NCBI RefSeq assembly: GCF_000721235.1 | Contig: NZ_JOFH01000017.1 | Coordinates: 88,437-152,436, forward strand | Source of the DNA: Streptomyces olivaceus | GTDB lineage: Bacteria > Actinomycetota > Actinomycetes > Streptomycetales > Streptomycetaceae | Direction of reading: 5' to 3' | DNA length: 64,000 bases | Shown here: positions 54,575 to 63,044 of the stretch, piece after piece | How the letters are laid out: the number at the start of each line of letters is the position of its first letter | Position numbering within the stretch: the stretch's first letter is position 1 | Position numbers and translations under genes: made by a program | The notes under the pieces: generated by a model | What the model saw: the letters and a program-made list of their open reading frames with translations, nothing else | The model's database searches: none | What the model was told of the DNA's origin: nothing

Positions 54575-55630
54575 GTGAACGTTCGACCACCATCCGACGA
54601 ACATGTGATCAGTCTGGTCGGTGACGCTGTCGCCGCGCCCTCGATGCACAACGCGCAACCGTGGCGTTTCCGCTACGTGCGTCAGACGCGGACGTTCGAG
54701 CTGTACGCCGACTTCGACCGTGCCATGCCGTACTCCGACCCACGCGCCCGTGGCCTGCACATCGGCTGTGGCGCGGCCCTGTTGAACCTGCGGGTGGCCG
54801 TGGCCCACGACGGCCGGCACGCGGAAACGCGGCTGCTGCCCCGCCCCGAAGATCCGGCGCTCCTCGCGACCGTGCGGCTGACCGGCCCGGGAGGCGACGA
54901 CAGCGACCTCGCCGCGCTGCACCCGGCCATCATCGAGCGGCACAGCAGCCGTTTCCCGTTCGAGGAGAAGCGCATTCCCGACGACCTGCGCGGCGAGCTG
55001 GTCGAGGCCGCCCGTCGCGAAGGCGCCATCCTGACCTTCCCCGCTCCCTGGCATCTACAGCATGTGCTGGATCTCGTGCGGGAGGCCGAGGCACGCGATC
55101 TCACCGACCGCGCGTCCGAACGGGAACTGGCGGAGTGGACCCGCACCGACGCTCCGTCGGTGAACTGTACGGACGACGGCGTCCCGGACTACGCCTTCGG
55201 CCCCGTCAGAAGCGGGGGCCGGGCGCCCCTGCGGGACTTCGCGGGCACACGCCGCGTGGCGGGACGGGGCACCGCGGTCTTCGAAGCGGCACCCCAGCTC
55301 GCCTGCGTCAGCACGACTCACGACCGCCCGGAGGACTGGCTGCGGGCCGGCCAGGCCATGGAACGTGTCCTGCTGCTGGCCACAGCCGAAGGTCTGGTCG
55401 CTTCCCTCGCCACACAACCCCTCGAACGCCCCGACCTACGATGGCTCCTGCGCGATCCGATATCCGGTGCCGGCCACCCGCAGATGCTGCTGCGCCTGGG
55501 ATACGGCCCCAAAGGGCCTCGGACGCCCCGGCGGCCGGTGTCCGATGCGCTCGACGTGCAACCCCGGGGCCAAGGGGAGGCGGGATCGGAGACCGACGAC
55601 GACATTGGCTGCCGAGGGCCGATGCGGTGA
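54575..55630 (+). CDS. Acg-family nitroreductase-like protein
   Basis: This 351-residue protein resembles the Acg/Rv3131 group of the mycobacterial DosR regulon, a doubled nitroreductase fold often without clear activity. Blocks seen are AAPSMHNAQPWRFRY near the N-terminus, SDPRARGLHIGCGAALLNL, IIERHSSRFPFEEKRIPDDL and ATAEGLVASLATQPLERPDL. In Acg such proteins sequester flavin. The GTG at 54575 is favoured because it begins the conserved part and has GGAG ten bases upstream; a longer frame from 54443 overlaps the CBS stop. This is the right end of the dormancy cluster. Confidence 0.88.
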   Translation: MNVRPPSDEHVISLVGDAVAAPSMHNAQPWRFRYVRQTRTFELYADFDRAMPYSDPRARGLHIGCGAALLNLRVAVAHDGRHAETRLLPRPEDPALLATVRLTGPGGDDSDLAALHPAIIERHSSRFPFEEKRIPDDLRGELVEAARREGAILTFPAPWHLQHVLDLVREAEARDLTDRASERELAEWTRTDAPSVNCTDDGVPDYAFGPVRSGGRAPLRDFAGTRRVAGRGTAVFEAAPQLACVSTTHDRPEDWLRAGQAMERVLLLATAEGLVASLATQPLERPDLRWLLRDPISGAGHPQMLLRLGYGPKGPRTPRRPVSDALDVQPRGQGEAGSETDDDIGCRGPMR

Positions 55631-55820
55631 ATCCGAGGGCCGTCCGCTTCTTGCGTTCCCTCGTTGCACGGTGCGTGTCTCGATAACTCCTCCGCAGGCC
55701 GCTCTTGCAGCCGGCGCGTCTTCACAGTCGGTGGTGCTCGTCCGTAAGAGAGGTGCGGGCTCCTCCTGGCGCAGCTCGTCATGTGGGGGGGGGGCGGGAG
55801 CAATTAGGCGGGTCGACTAG

Positions 55821-57695
55821 CTAGGGCTTGTAGGTTGCATTAGCTGATAGGCAGTCCCGGGCCCACACATCGGATCGATCACGGTACGCCTCGTGCCCGT
55901 CAACCGCAGCCGTTCCTTCTGTGAATGCTGTGAGGCTGAACAGCAGGGCGTGTCCAGTTAGTTGATGTACGACCGGGGCGATGCTGGCGGCGGCGGCCGC
56001 GGTGACCGGGCCGCCGTGGGCGAGGGCGTTGCGGACCAGCCGCAACCGACCCAGAGTCCGCGTCCATCTGTTCTCCAGCTCCGTATACCAGGCGCGCACT
56101 CCTTCAGGGGTAGAGATCCGGCGGGCTGCGGCAGCGGTGCGGCGATGCTGCAGGGTGTGTTCCGGTAGAGCTGCTGCCAACGCAGGAAGTGCGGCAATCA
56201 CCTCGGCCATGTCGACGCTGGATTCCCAACTTTCATGACGCAGTAGCTTGTCATGGATCGAAATGACCGCTTCCTGCTCCTGAGGGCTCCACCAGTGAAC
56301 GTCATCGCGCGCATGCCACACCACATGGAATAGCTCGGTTGACATGGAGTGCCGGACCCATCCGTTTTTGTGGTAGGCGTCGAGATACCCGTACCAGGTG
56401 TCTCCAAGCCCGCACACCATCCCTGCAACGGTCTCCAGGATGCGTACATCCAGCAGTACTGAGGCGTACGGGGGTTGCACTCCGGAGGCTTTCCACCAGC
56501 CGATGGCGTCAACGACACCGGACAGGTCTGCAAGCCCAGACGACAAGTGTGGAGCTATGCGCGGTGCCATCTCGGATAGGCGTCTGGCAGTTATGTCCAG
56601 CGGCCCGTATGGCATTTGGGCTTCGATGTCCTCATCGAGCAGACGAAACACCTCCCAGCCGCAACTACCATCGGCGGAATGGATGTAGCCGTTGTAGAGC
56701 TCCCAGCCATGCCGGTCTTTGGGGAATGCGGCCGCCAGAACCAGAGACTGCACCAGGACCCGGGAGTCGGCCGGCGCATCGGCCCGGGCTCCGGAACCCA
56801 AATCGACTCTGGCTATTACCACGTCCTTCCCATCAGGCAGCATTTCCGCGGGAAAGAAGCTGTCGTCGGCCTTTGTCTCGACAGGTAGATCGCTCTTGAA
56901 TGGCCCGTCATTGAGCAGATTCCCACGTAGCCATTCGCCGTCGTACAACGTGACGGGACCATACTCCTCGACCATCTTGCTGATGGCCGCCCGTCTGAAC
57001 GCGTGCCACACCACGTGATGGGCTGTGAGGGGCCCGGCCGCCACCAAACGCTCGCACAGATCGGCACGCGCCTGCGCGCTCCACCCGGCCGCAGAACCCA
57101 CACTGTCTCTCAACGGAGCAATGACGTCGAGATCGCCCAGCCGCATCTGAGCCCGTTGCACAGACACTGCATCATCGCGCATCACCCCGGACAACTGGCG
57201 GCACAACCGATCGGCCTGATGCTGTGAGCGCTGCAACAACACCTGCAGCAGTGCCTGGCGCCCGTCGAGTGCGTCAAAGCCAGCACTGTCACGCACCGAT
57301 CCCAGCAAGTCCCGCCATGCCGCGGGCAGCAACTGCCCACTATCCGCCTGCGTGAGCAGCTCATCGGCCAGCCGTGCCGTCTTGGCGATGCGGTCCGTGG
57401 CGCTGGCGTTCGGCGGCGTCGCCAGTGCGGCAAGGAGCTCCGAGAGCCGAGGCTCCAGCTGCTGGCGTACCGCCGGGCCCAATTGGCTGGCAGCATGCAT
57501 GAGATCGGCAATGGTTGCTTGCCAAGGCTGCCGCTGACGCCCTGTGTAGGGTCCGTCGCCAGCCCGCGCACGCAGCTGCTCCAGCGCATCCGGCCAGTTC
57601 AACTCCTCCTGCGAGGCGTCGATCTTGCTGCCTCGCAGGGTTTGCGCTAGCTCATCAGCCCACGTTCGACCAGCGCGCGTCTCACCCTCACTCAT
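55821..57695 (-). CDS. Large protein with C-terminal HEPN-like RNxxxH motif
   Basis: I do not recognise the family of this 624-residue protein as a whole. The first 200 residues look helical and repeat-like; the middle contains HHVVWHAFRRAAISKMVEEYG and WYGYLDAYHKNGWVRHSMST; near the C-terminus LRLVRNALAHGGPV (RNALAH at 555-560) fits the RX4H motif of HEPN ribonucleases, in a helix preceded by WYTELENRWTRTLGRL. HEPN proteins are common toxins and phage-defence effectors. Codon use is less GC-biased than in the dormancy cluster. It is separated from the operon at 58447-63539 by an IS110 remnant. RNase activity is inferred from one motif only. Confidence 0.6.
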   Translation of the reverse strand: MSEGETRAGRTWADELAQTLRGSKIDASQEELNWPDALEQLRARAGDGPYTGRQRQPWQATIADLMHAASQLGPAVRQQLEPRLSELLAALATPPNASATDRIAKTARLADELLTQADSGQLLPAAWRDLLGSVRDSAGFDALDGRQALLQVLLQRSQHQADRLCRQLSGVMRDDAVSVQRAQMRLGDLDVIAPLRDSVGSAAGWSAQARADLCERLVAAGPLTAHHVVWHAFRRAAISKMVEEYGPVTLYDGEWLRGNLLNDGPFKSDLPVETKADDSFFPAEMLPDGKDVVIARVDLGSGARADAPADSRVLVQSLVLAAAFPKDRHGWELYNGYIHSADGSCGWEVFRLLDEDIEAQMPYGPLDITARRLSEMAPRIAPHLSSGLADLSGVVDAIGWWKASGVQPPYASVLLDVRILETVAGMVCGLGDTWYGYLDAYHKNGWVRHSMSTELFHVVWHARDDVHWWSPQEQEAVISIHDKLLRHESWESSVDMAEVIAALPALAAALPEHTLQHRRTAAAARRISTPEGVRAWYTELENRWTRTLGRLRLVRNALAHGGPVTAAAAASIAPVVHQLTGHALLFSLTAFTEGTAAVDGHEAYRDRSDVWARDCLSANATYKP

Positions 57696-57896
57696 GGACG
57701 CAGTCTGTCACCGCTGTTCAACAGCTGGCTCACTGCGATCGCCCAGGTATAGCGAACTGAGACCTCACACATCGATGCGCAGCTGGGGACGGCCGACAGG
57801 ACGCGGGGCGTTTTCAGGATGCGCAGCCTCATGTAGCCGCTGCGCGTCTCGGCTCACGCGGCGACGGCAGCGACGAGGACGCCAAGCCACCCACAT

Positions 57897-58361
57897 GACG
57901 TTGCGCACGCTCGCCGAGCGCATCAAACAGCTCACGGCGCAGATCAATGAGCTGAATCAACGCCTGACCCGGCTCGTCGAACACCGTGCCCCACAGCTAC
58001 TCGTACTGGTGGGCGTCGGCCCGGACAGCGCAGTCACTCTCCTGATCACCATGGGAGACAACCCCGAGCGACTGAACACCGAGGCGTCCTTCGCCGCCCT
58101 TTGCGGAGTCAGCCCCATCGAATATTCCTCCGGCCAGCGGAGCACACGCCGGCTCAACCACGGCGGCGACCGCCAGGCCAACGCGCCCTGCACCGCATCG
58201 TCTTCACCCGGCTGCGCCACGATCCCCGCACCCAGGCGTACTACCAACGCCGCACCCAGGAGGGCAAGACCCGCCGTGAGTTCATCCGATGTCTCAAGCG
58301 ATACGCGGCCTGCCAGGTCTTCGACCTGGTCAGACCAGATTCCCGCACCCCCGCGTTATAG
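57897..58361 (+). pseudogene. IS110-family transposase remnant
   Basis: The C-terminal third of an IS110/IS116-type transposase: LVGVGPDSAVTLLITMGDNP, ASFAALCGVSPIEYSSGQRS, RRLNHGGDRQAN, then a frameshift near 58185 into LHRIVFTRLRHDPRTQAYYQ and RREFIRCLKRYAACQVFDLV. The N-terminal DEDD part is missing. It marks a past mobile-element insertion between the HEPN-like gene and the operon to its right. Confidence 0.88.
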
Positions 58362-58446
58362 GGGCGTCCCTTCGAGATATCCGGCTCGCCGGCGGTGATC
58401 AGGCCGTGCCCACTTGTCTCGTGTCTCGCAGCAGCATTGCCCGTAA

Positions 58447-58641
58447 TCAAGGAAGCGCGTCTCCAGGATCATCGGGGTGGTGCCCGTGAACGCGGTACAC
58501 GAGCTCGTCCGGGTGGCGCATGACCCTGGCTAGTCGCCACGCGGCGTCATACGGCCTGCGGCCGCGCTCCCGGGACCACAGGCGTAGGGCGAGCAGACTG
58601 GTGAGCGGGTCAAGCAGCCAGCGCAGTAAGGAGGTCTTCAC
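58447..58641 (-). CDS. Small protein, last gene of the cyclase operon
   Basis: This 64-residue protein starts at GTG 58641, overlapping the previous stop by 4 bp (58638-58641). The N-terminal half is hydrophobic/amphipathic (LLRWLLDPLTSLLALRLWSR), the rest is basic and His-rich (YRVHGHHPDDPGD). It is not recognised. Tight coupling to the operon supports its being real, but it could also be a chance frame. Confidence 0.5.
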   Translation of the reverse strand: MKTSLLRWLLDPLTSLLALRLWSRERGRRPYDAAWRLARVMRHPDELVYRVHGHHPDDPGDALP

Positions 58642-59414
58642 TGCTCATCCTCCGCTGCTAAAGGGACGGTTGCTGGGGACGGCGCCACGGGCTCTAAATC
58701 GCCGGACGGTGACGGCCAGGGGAATCCGTCGGCCCAGCCCATCTGCTCGAAGAGCGTGCGGGCCGTGGCCATGAACCGCGCCTGCCGTCCCGGCACGTCG
58801 TCCAATCGCTCCCAGACGTAGAGGAGGGTGTGGGCGAGCCGCTCGGCTTGGGTGCGTTCGGTGACCGACGTCCCCACCAAAGGGAGGATCGTGTCCCTGA
58901 ACGATGCCCAGTTGAGGGCCGACAGGTCGTCCAGATGTTGCTCCAGCCACCAGAGGCGGGCGCTGTCCCCGTCGGTGCACACGATCCGAGCCAGCTCCTG
59001 CCGACGCAACCGGTCCTGCGCGAGCTGGAGTTCGATGTCGCGCAGGGCGTTCTGGTGCCTCTGGGCCCGGTCGGCGTCCTGCTGGGGGAGCACCAGGGTG
59101 AGTCGTGCCCTGAGCCAGAGGCCGGGATAGCCGTCGGGGTTGTGCCACGGCGAGACCGCCAGGGTGAGCCTCTGCTGAGCGCATTCCAGTTCCTCGGGCT
59201 GGTGCTCCCCGGCGATGCCGCGGCCGAGTTTGTCCAGGGCCAGGCGGGCCGCCGCTCGCGCGGCGACCCCGTGGTGGGTCCCGGTCGTCCTGAGCGGGAT
59301 CTGATGGGTGAGAGTGCCTCGCGCCAGGAAGCGGACGCCCGGCAGGCAGGTGGGCCAGTACGCCGTGAACCGGCCGACCCGCCGTCTCCACCAGGGACCG
59401 GGACTATCGGTCAT
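58638..59414 (-). CDS. Unknown protein of the cyclase/NTPase operon
   Basis: This 258-residue protein starts at ATG 59414, overlapping the NTPase stop by ATGA (59411-59414). Features are a Trp/Arg-rich start (PGPWWRRRVGRFTAYWPTCL), a predicted helical central part with heptad-like charges (ADRAQRHQNALRDIELQLAQ, DRLRRQELARIV), and WWLEQHLDDLSALNWASF. The N-terminal half (LTLAVSPWHNPDGYPG, LWLRARLTLVLPQQDADRA) looks like beta strands of an SPFH-like type, though this is only an impression. No known family is claimed. Confidence 0.65.
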   Translation of the reverse strand: MTDSPGPWWRRRVGRFTAYWPTCLPGVRFLARGTLTHQIPLRTTGTHHGVAARAAARLALDKLGRGIAGEHQPEELECAQQRLTLAVSPWHNPDGYPGLWLRARLTLVLPQQDADRAQRHQNALRDIELQLAQDRLRRQELARIVCTDGDSARLWWLEQHLDDLSALNWASFRDTILPLVGTSVTERTQAERLAHTLLYVWERLDDVPGRQARFMATARTLFEQMGWADGFPWPSPSGDLEPVAPSPATVPLAAEDEQ

Positions 59415-61429
59415 GCCTCCGACGCTTTCCGGACGAGGCTGTAGTGCTGCATGGCGTGGCCGAGGATGTCCCGCCAGAACGGCCGGACTACCGCTCCGTC
59501 GGCCACCAAGAGCCGGTCGAGCCGCAACCGCAGCCGCGGCGGGGCGAAGACCTCCGCAAGCAGGGCGATCACCGCGTCCCTCTGGTCGGCGTCGTGCTCG
59601 AACCGCTCCTGCCACCGGGTTAGTTGATCGAGCACGGCGTCCACGGCGTCGTTGGTGGACAGCAGCGTCTGCCAGGCATGCACGAAGTGCTCCTTGCTGG
59701 ACGCGTCGCGGGCCGAGGCGAGGACCAGGTCCGTACCCGTGTCACTGGAGACGAGTGCGAGGAAGGCCCCCAAAGCTTGGCGGTGCGCCTTTCCATCGGC
59801 CTCGACCCCATGCTTCTTCAGCCACTGCACGACCGTCTTGTCCACAAGGCCAGGAGCGTGCCGGACGAGCTCCTGGAAGGCGTCGACCAGCTTCTCGGCG
59901 CCGAACTCCTTTCCGCCCGCTGCCTTGCCCAGGCGGGTGAGGGCGAGCGCCGGCTGTTCAAGGCCCCAGGGCCCGCCGCAGACGTCGATGACCAGATCGA
60001 CCTTCTCGGCGTTGTTGGACTCTGCCCAGTTGAGGAGTCGGTCCCGGACGTAGCGGCCGAGTTCGGCGTCGGTTGCGGCCTTTGTGAGCGCCTCGACGGC
60101 CAAGATGCGCCGAGGGCCGGTGAGCCCCGTCGCGAGGGCGTCGAGCACCTTCCTGTCGTGCCGACGTACCGCCAGGCGCAGGAGGGCTTCGCTTGCCAGA
60201 CGGGCGTCGTCCTCCGGGACGGACCGATTCGCGGCGACACCGACCGCCCACGTCGTCAGCAGGTCATGCTGGGTGGGGAACTCGTCCCACAGATGACGCA
60301 GGATGGCAGCAGGCAGCCCCTGACACGTGCGGTCGTGGTGGGCACGTTCGCCGACGGGCTCGATCTCGGCTGCTTTAAGCCGACGGGACGACGTCGCGTC
60401 GGTGAGCACATCGGCCGGCCCGCGGGCCTGGCCCAGCGAGGCGAGCAGGTCGTCGGAAGCGCGGACGATGGAACCGCGCCGCCCTCCGTCGAGCAGCGCT
60501 CCCGCCCATACCGTGACCCGAGTGGACAGCAACGACGGACTCCCGTCCACCGCACCGCGCTTGTTGAGCAACTTCTCTACCGTGGTATGCCAGTCCCCGA
60601 AACGGTCCACGGCTTCCTTGAGCTGTTCCCTGCCGTTGGCCGCACTGAGGAGTACGGCCAGCCGGCACGCCTCACGGGCGGACGGGTCGGCTTCCCAGAT
60701 CGGGGAAAGTTTCTCGTCCGCCAGCCAGGCCAGCCGGTCCCCGTGACCGTGCGCGTCGAGCTCGGCCTCGACCAAGCGCCGCGCACCGGGAGACTCCAGC
60801 CGTACGGCGACATCGCCAGTGGCATCCGCCCATGCGCCCTGCCAGTCGCCCGGGGTGGCGAGCACGACCAGGAACGACCCCTGTTTACGCAGCGCCGCTC
60901 CATGACGGATCAAGTCTTGGCCGAAGCGAGCGGGCGGCTCTTCCGGGAGGTCGGAGAGGTCGAGCAGGTAGCCCGTCGCCGAGCGCACCGGCAGGCACTG
61001 GGTCCCGGGCTTGGTCCACTCCGGTTCCAGGTCGAACAGCTCCGGCTCCTGCGGTCCCGCCGTATGGCGCAGGAGCCGTACCGCCGCGGTCCGCCGGCCG
61101 CTGCCAGCGGGGGCGCACAGCACCACGACGCCGTGCGCTTCGAGGATCTTGGCGGCGTCGGGCAGACGGTTCGGTTCCCGGGGCTCGACGAAGCGCCCAT
61201 CTTCGCTCGCACGGTAAGCGGGGTCGCGGCCGTCGATGGGCAGGGAGTGAACGTAGTCACCGTTCAGGTGTACGGCGTAGTGGACCGCCTGGACGCTGTG
61301 GTCGCCGTATTGGTGGAACTCCGACGCGTTCGACGGCGGCGCGCCGGCCGGATCCTCGTGCGCCTGGGGCCCCACCGGATCGATTCCCCCGTACGTCGGG
61401 TCGGGTGCTTCGCTGGTGAGGTCGCTCAT
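59411..61429 (-). CDS. P-loop-like NTPase/helical-repeat protein with N-terminal QYGxH motif
   Basis: This is a 672-residue protein. Residues 38-47 read FHQYGDHSVQ, followed by a short hydrophobic stretch (AVHYAVHLNGDYVHSL). A P-loop-like APAGSGRRT is at 106-114, with Arg112 where Lys is expected, then LLDLSDLPEEPP and FLVVLATPGDW, which fit strand/Walker-B-like positions. The rest (about 250-672) is helical with repeated charged helices such as ALLRLAVRRHDRKVLDALAT, as in HEAT/TPR arrays. The overall plan resembles STAND-type receptors: signalling motif, NTPase, sensor repeats. Start and stop overlap both neighbours by ATGA. Function in the operon is inferred. Confidence 0.65.
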   Translation of the reverse strand: MSDLTSEAPDPTYGGIDPVGPQAHEDPAGAPPSNASEFHQYGDHSVQAVHYAVHLNGDYVHSLPIDGRDPAYRASEDGRFVEPREPNRLPDAAKILEAHGVVVLCAPAGSGRRTAAVRLLRHTAGPQEPELFDLEPEWTKPGTQCLPVRSATGYLLDLSDLPEEPPARFGQDLIRHGAALRKQGSFLVVLATPGDWQGAWADATGDVAVRLESPGARRLVEAELDAHGHGDRLAWLADEKLSPIWEADPSAREACRLAVLLSAANGREQLKEAVDRFGDWHTTVEKLLNKRGAVDGSPSLLSTRVTVWAGALLDGGRRGSIVRASDDLLASLGQARGPADVLTDATSSRRLKAAEIEPVGERAHHDRTCQGLPAAILRHLWDEFPTQHDLLTTWAVGVAANRSVPEDDARLASEALLRLAVRRHDRKVLDALATGLTGPRRILAVEALTKAATDAELGRYVRDRLLNWAESNNAEKVDLVIDVCGGPWGLEQPALALTRLGKAAGGKEFGAEKLVDAFQELVRHAPGLVDKTVVQWLKKHGVEADGKAHRQALGAFLALVSSDTGTDLVLASARDASSKEHFVHAWQTLLSTNDAVDAVLDQLTRWQERFEHDADQRDAVIALLAEVFAPPRLRLRLDRLLVADGAVVRPFWRDILGHAMQHYSLVRKASEA

Positions 61430-62211
61430 TGCCGCCCCCGCTTGTCGTAGAAGTTGTAGCCCTGCTTGCCGTGCTCGCCGTACTGGTTGAAAGTCACCGC
61501 GCCGGGACCCGCCGGAGCCGTGGGCGCCGACGCCACGAGCGCCTCGGCTCCCGGCTCCTCCTCACCCCCCGCCGTTGTGGACGGCTCGAAGAAGTCCGGA
61601 TCCGCGAGCCCCCAGTCGAAGCCCGGGAGGTGCAGATAGGCCGGCTGCTCGAACTTCTTCACCCTCACCAGATGCCGGTGGAAGTGCGCCGGCAGTACGT
61701 CGCCGTTGACACAGCCGCTGTCGAAGACGTCCTCGTACACCCGCTGGGAGACGATCACGGCGGTGTTGGTGATCTCGGGATGGCCACGTTCGAGCACCGC
61801 CCGCAGCGCCTTGTCGTCCAGGAGTCGGTGGGTGTGCACCATGGGCACGCCCAGACCGCTTTGAGGCAACGGGCCGACGTGGATGCTGACCCGCAGCTGG
61901 AGGGGCTTGAGGTGCGGGTTCTCGGCCCGCCGACGGGAGAGCGCCTGGCGCAGTGCGTCGGGGAAGTGCCCCACCAGCGCGGGCAGGACCTCGGGGTCCA
62001 TGCCGGCGACGTAGCCATCACCCGTGTGCTGGCCGAACACGCGCCGTTCCCAGTGCGCGCTGACGTTGCTGGCGCTCAGCGCCTGGGCCAGCAGAGGTGG
62101 GATGTCGGCGTTGACTCGCTGCATCCCTTTGCTGTCGAGTGATCCGAAGTCCCTGGCGTCGACAGCCAGCACGGCCCGGTAGGGCCACAAGGGCTCCCAT
62201 GACGGCAGCAT
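61426..62211 (-). CDS. Class III nucleotide-cyclase-like protein with C-terminal QYGxH motif
   Basis: This 261-residue protein's first 200 residues fit a class III nucleotide cyclase homology domain: Asp18 in LAVDARDFGS, Asp65 in GQHTGDGYVAG (47 residues apart, as in cyclases), RVSIHVGP (107-114) and MVHTHRLLDDKALRAVL. The usual Asn-x3-Arg pair is Val125-x3-Arg129, so catalysis may be altered. A disordered linker (about 210-238) leads to FNQYGEHGKQ (241-250) at the very C-terminus. Similar cyclase-like modules occur as effectors in actinobacterial conflict loci. The ATG at 62211 follows GAGAGGAG; its stop overlaps the next start. Confidence 0.72.
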   Translation of the reverse strand: MLPSWEPLWPYRAVLAVDARDFGSLDSKGMQRVNADIPPLLAQALSASNVSAHWERRVFGQHTGDGYVAGMDPEVLPALVGHFPDALRQALSRRRAENPHLKPLQLRVSIHVGPLPQSGLGVPMVHTHRLLDDKALRAVLERGHPEITNTAVIVSQRVYEDVFDSGCVNGDVLPAHFHRHLVRVKKFEQPAYLHLPGFDWGLADPDFFEPSTTAGGEEEPGAEALVASAPTAPAGPGAVTFNQYGEHGKQGYNFYDKRGRQ

Positions 62212-62321
62212 GCGCCGCTCCTCTCGTAGCTCTCCCCGCCCATGCGGTGGGGAGAGCACCACCCTGTTCGAGGAGCGGGGAGCCGACCGTCCAGCGCTGG
62301 ACGGTACGGGCGTGCCGCACG

Positions 62322-63026
62322 TCACTTCACAGGAGCTCCGCGCGGCGGTCGGTCGCCGTCACCCACCCCGTCGTCTTGGGCTGCGGCTCTCAGCTGGGCA
62401 GGATCTCTGACAACGAGCCGCCGACGGCCGAGCGTGACAATGCCGTCGGACTGGAGACGCGCGAGGGCGGCAAACGCTGATGACCGGCTCATGCCCGCCA
62501 TCGTGGCCAAGTCCTCTCTGGGTATGCCGAGTTCGACGACAAGACCGCCACTCCTGTCGCGGTGACCCACCTCGTCAGCGAGATAGACGACCACCCGTGC
62601 CAGGCGCGCCGGCGGCGGCAGATGAGCAAGGTCGGCGCGCAGACGCTCCTGGCTGTTCAGCCGTTCCACGCTCAGCCGGTACACGACCGGCTCCAGGCGA
62701 TGCCGGGTCACGAATCCACGGAAGGCGTGTGCGGCCATGACGACCCCGGTACAGGGGCGTACCGCGGTCACGGTCGCTGAACGCGGCCGGTCGAGCAGCA
62801 CGCCCATCTCGCCGAGGACTTCGCCGGGGCCGCGGAGCATTAACGTCAGACGGTCCCCGGCCTCATTGCCCTGCACCACCTTGACGAGACCATCGACCAG
62901 CGCGATCACACCGTCTGGCGACTCGCCCTGTGCCAGGAGCACCGCTTGGCTCCGGTAGGTGCGCCGATGCCCGCGTTCGAGGAAGTCGCGCCATACTTCA
63001 GGAGAGACGAGGGAGAGGAAGTTCAC
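62322..63026 (-). CDS. Crp/Fnr-family regulator with intact cyclic-nucleotide pocket
   Basis: This 234-residue Crp/Fnr protein has an N-terminal cNMP-binding barrel whose phosphate-binding cassette GEVLGEMGVLLDRPRSATV keeps the three ligand contacts (Glu73, Arg82, Ser83, aligned with Glu72, Arg82, Ser83 of E. coli CRP), then a dimerisation helix and a C-terminal winged helix-turn-helix (IPREDLATMAGMSRSSAFAA). It should bind a cyclic nucleotide and DNA. The GTG at 63026 follows GGAGGTG. It lies between the effector-like gene and the cyclase-like gene, so it may sense the product of the latter. Confidence 0.88.
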   Translation of the reverse strand: MNFLSLVSPEVWRDFLERGHRRTYRSQAVLLAQGESPDGVIALVDGLVKVVQGNEAGDRLTLMLRGPGEVLGEMGVLLDRPRSATVTAVRPCTGVVMAAHAFRGFVTRHRLEPVVYRLSVERLNSQERLRADLAHLPPPARLARVVVYLADEVGHRDRSGGLVVELGIPREDLATMAGMSRSSAFAALARLQSDGIVTLGRRRLVVRDPAQLRAAAQDDGVGDGDRPPRGAPVK

Positions 63027-63044
63027 CGTGACACCTCCTCGCCC

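Noticed and set aside
55786..55801. Run of about ten G near the end of the dormancy cluster
   Set aside because: Lies in a non-coding gap, so no frameshift can be shown; a quadruplex or sequencing-length artefact is possible but nothing more.
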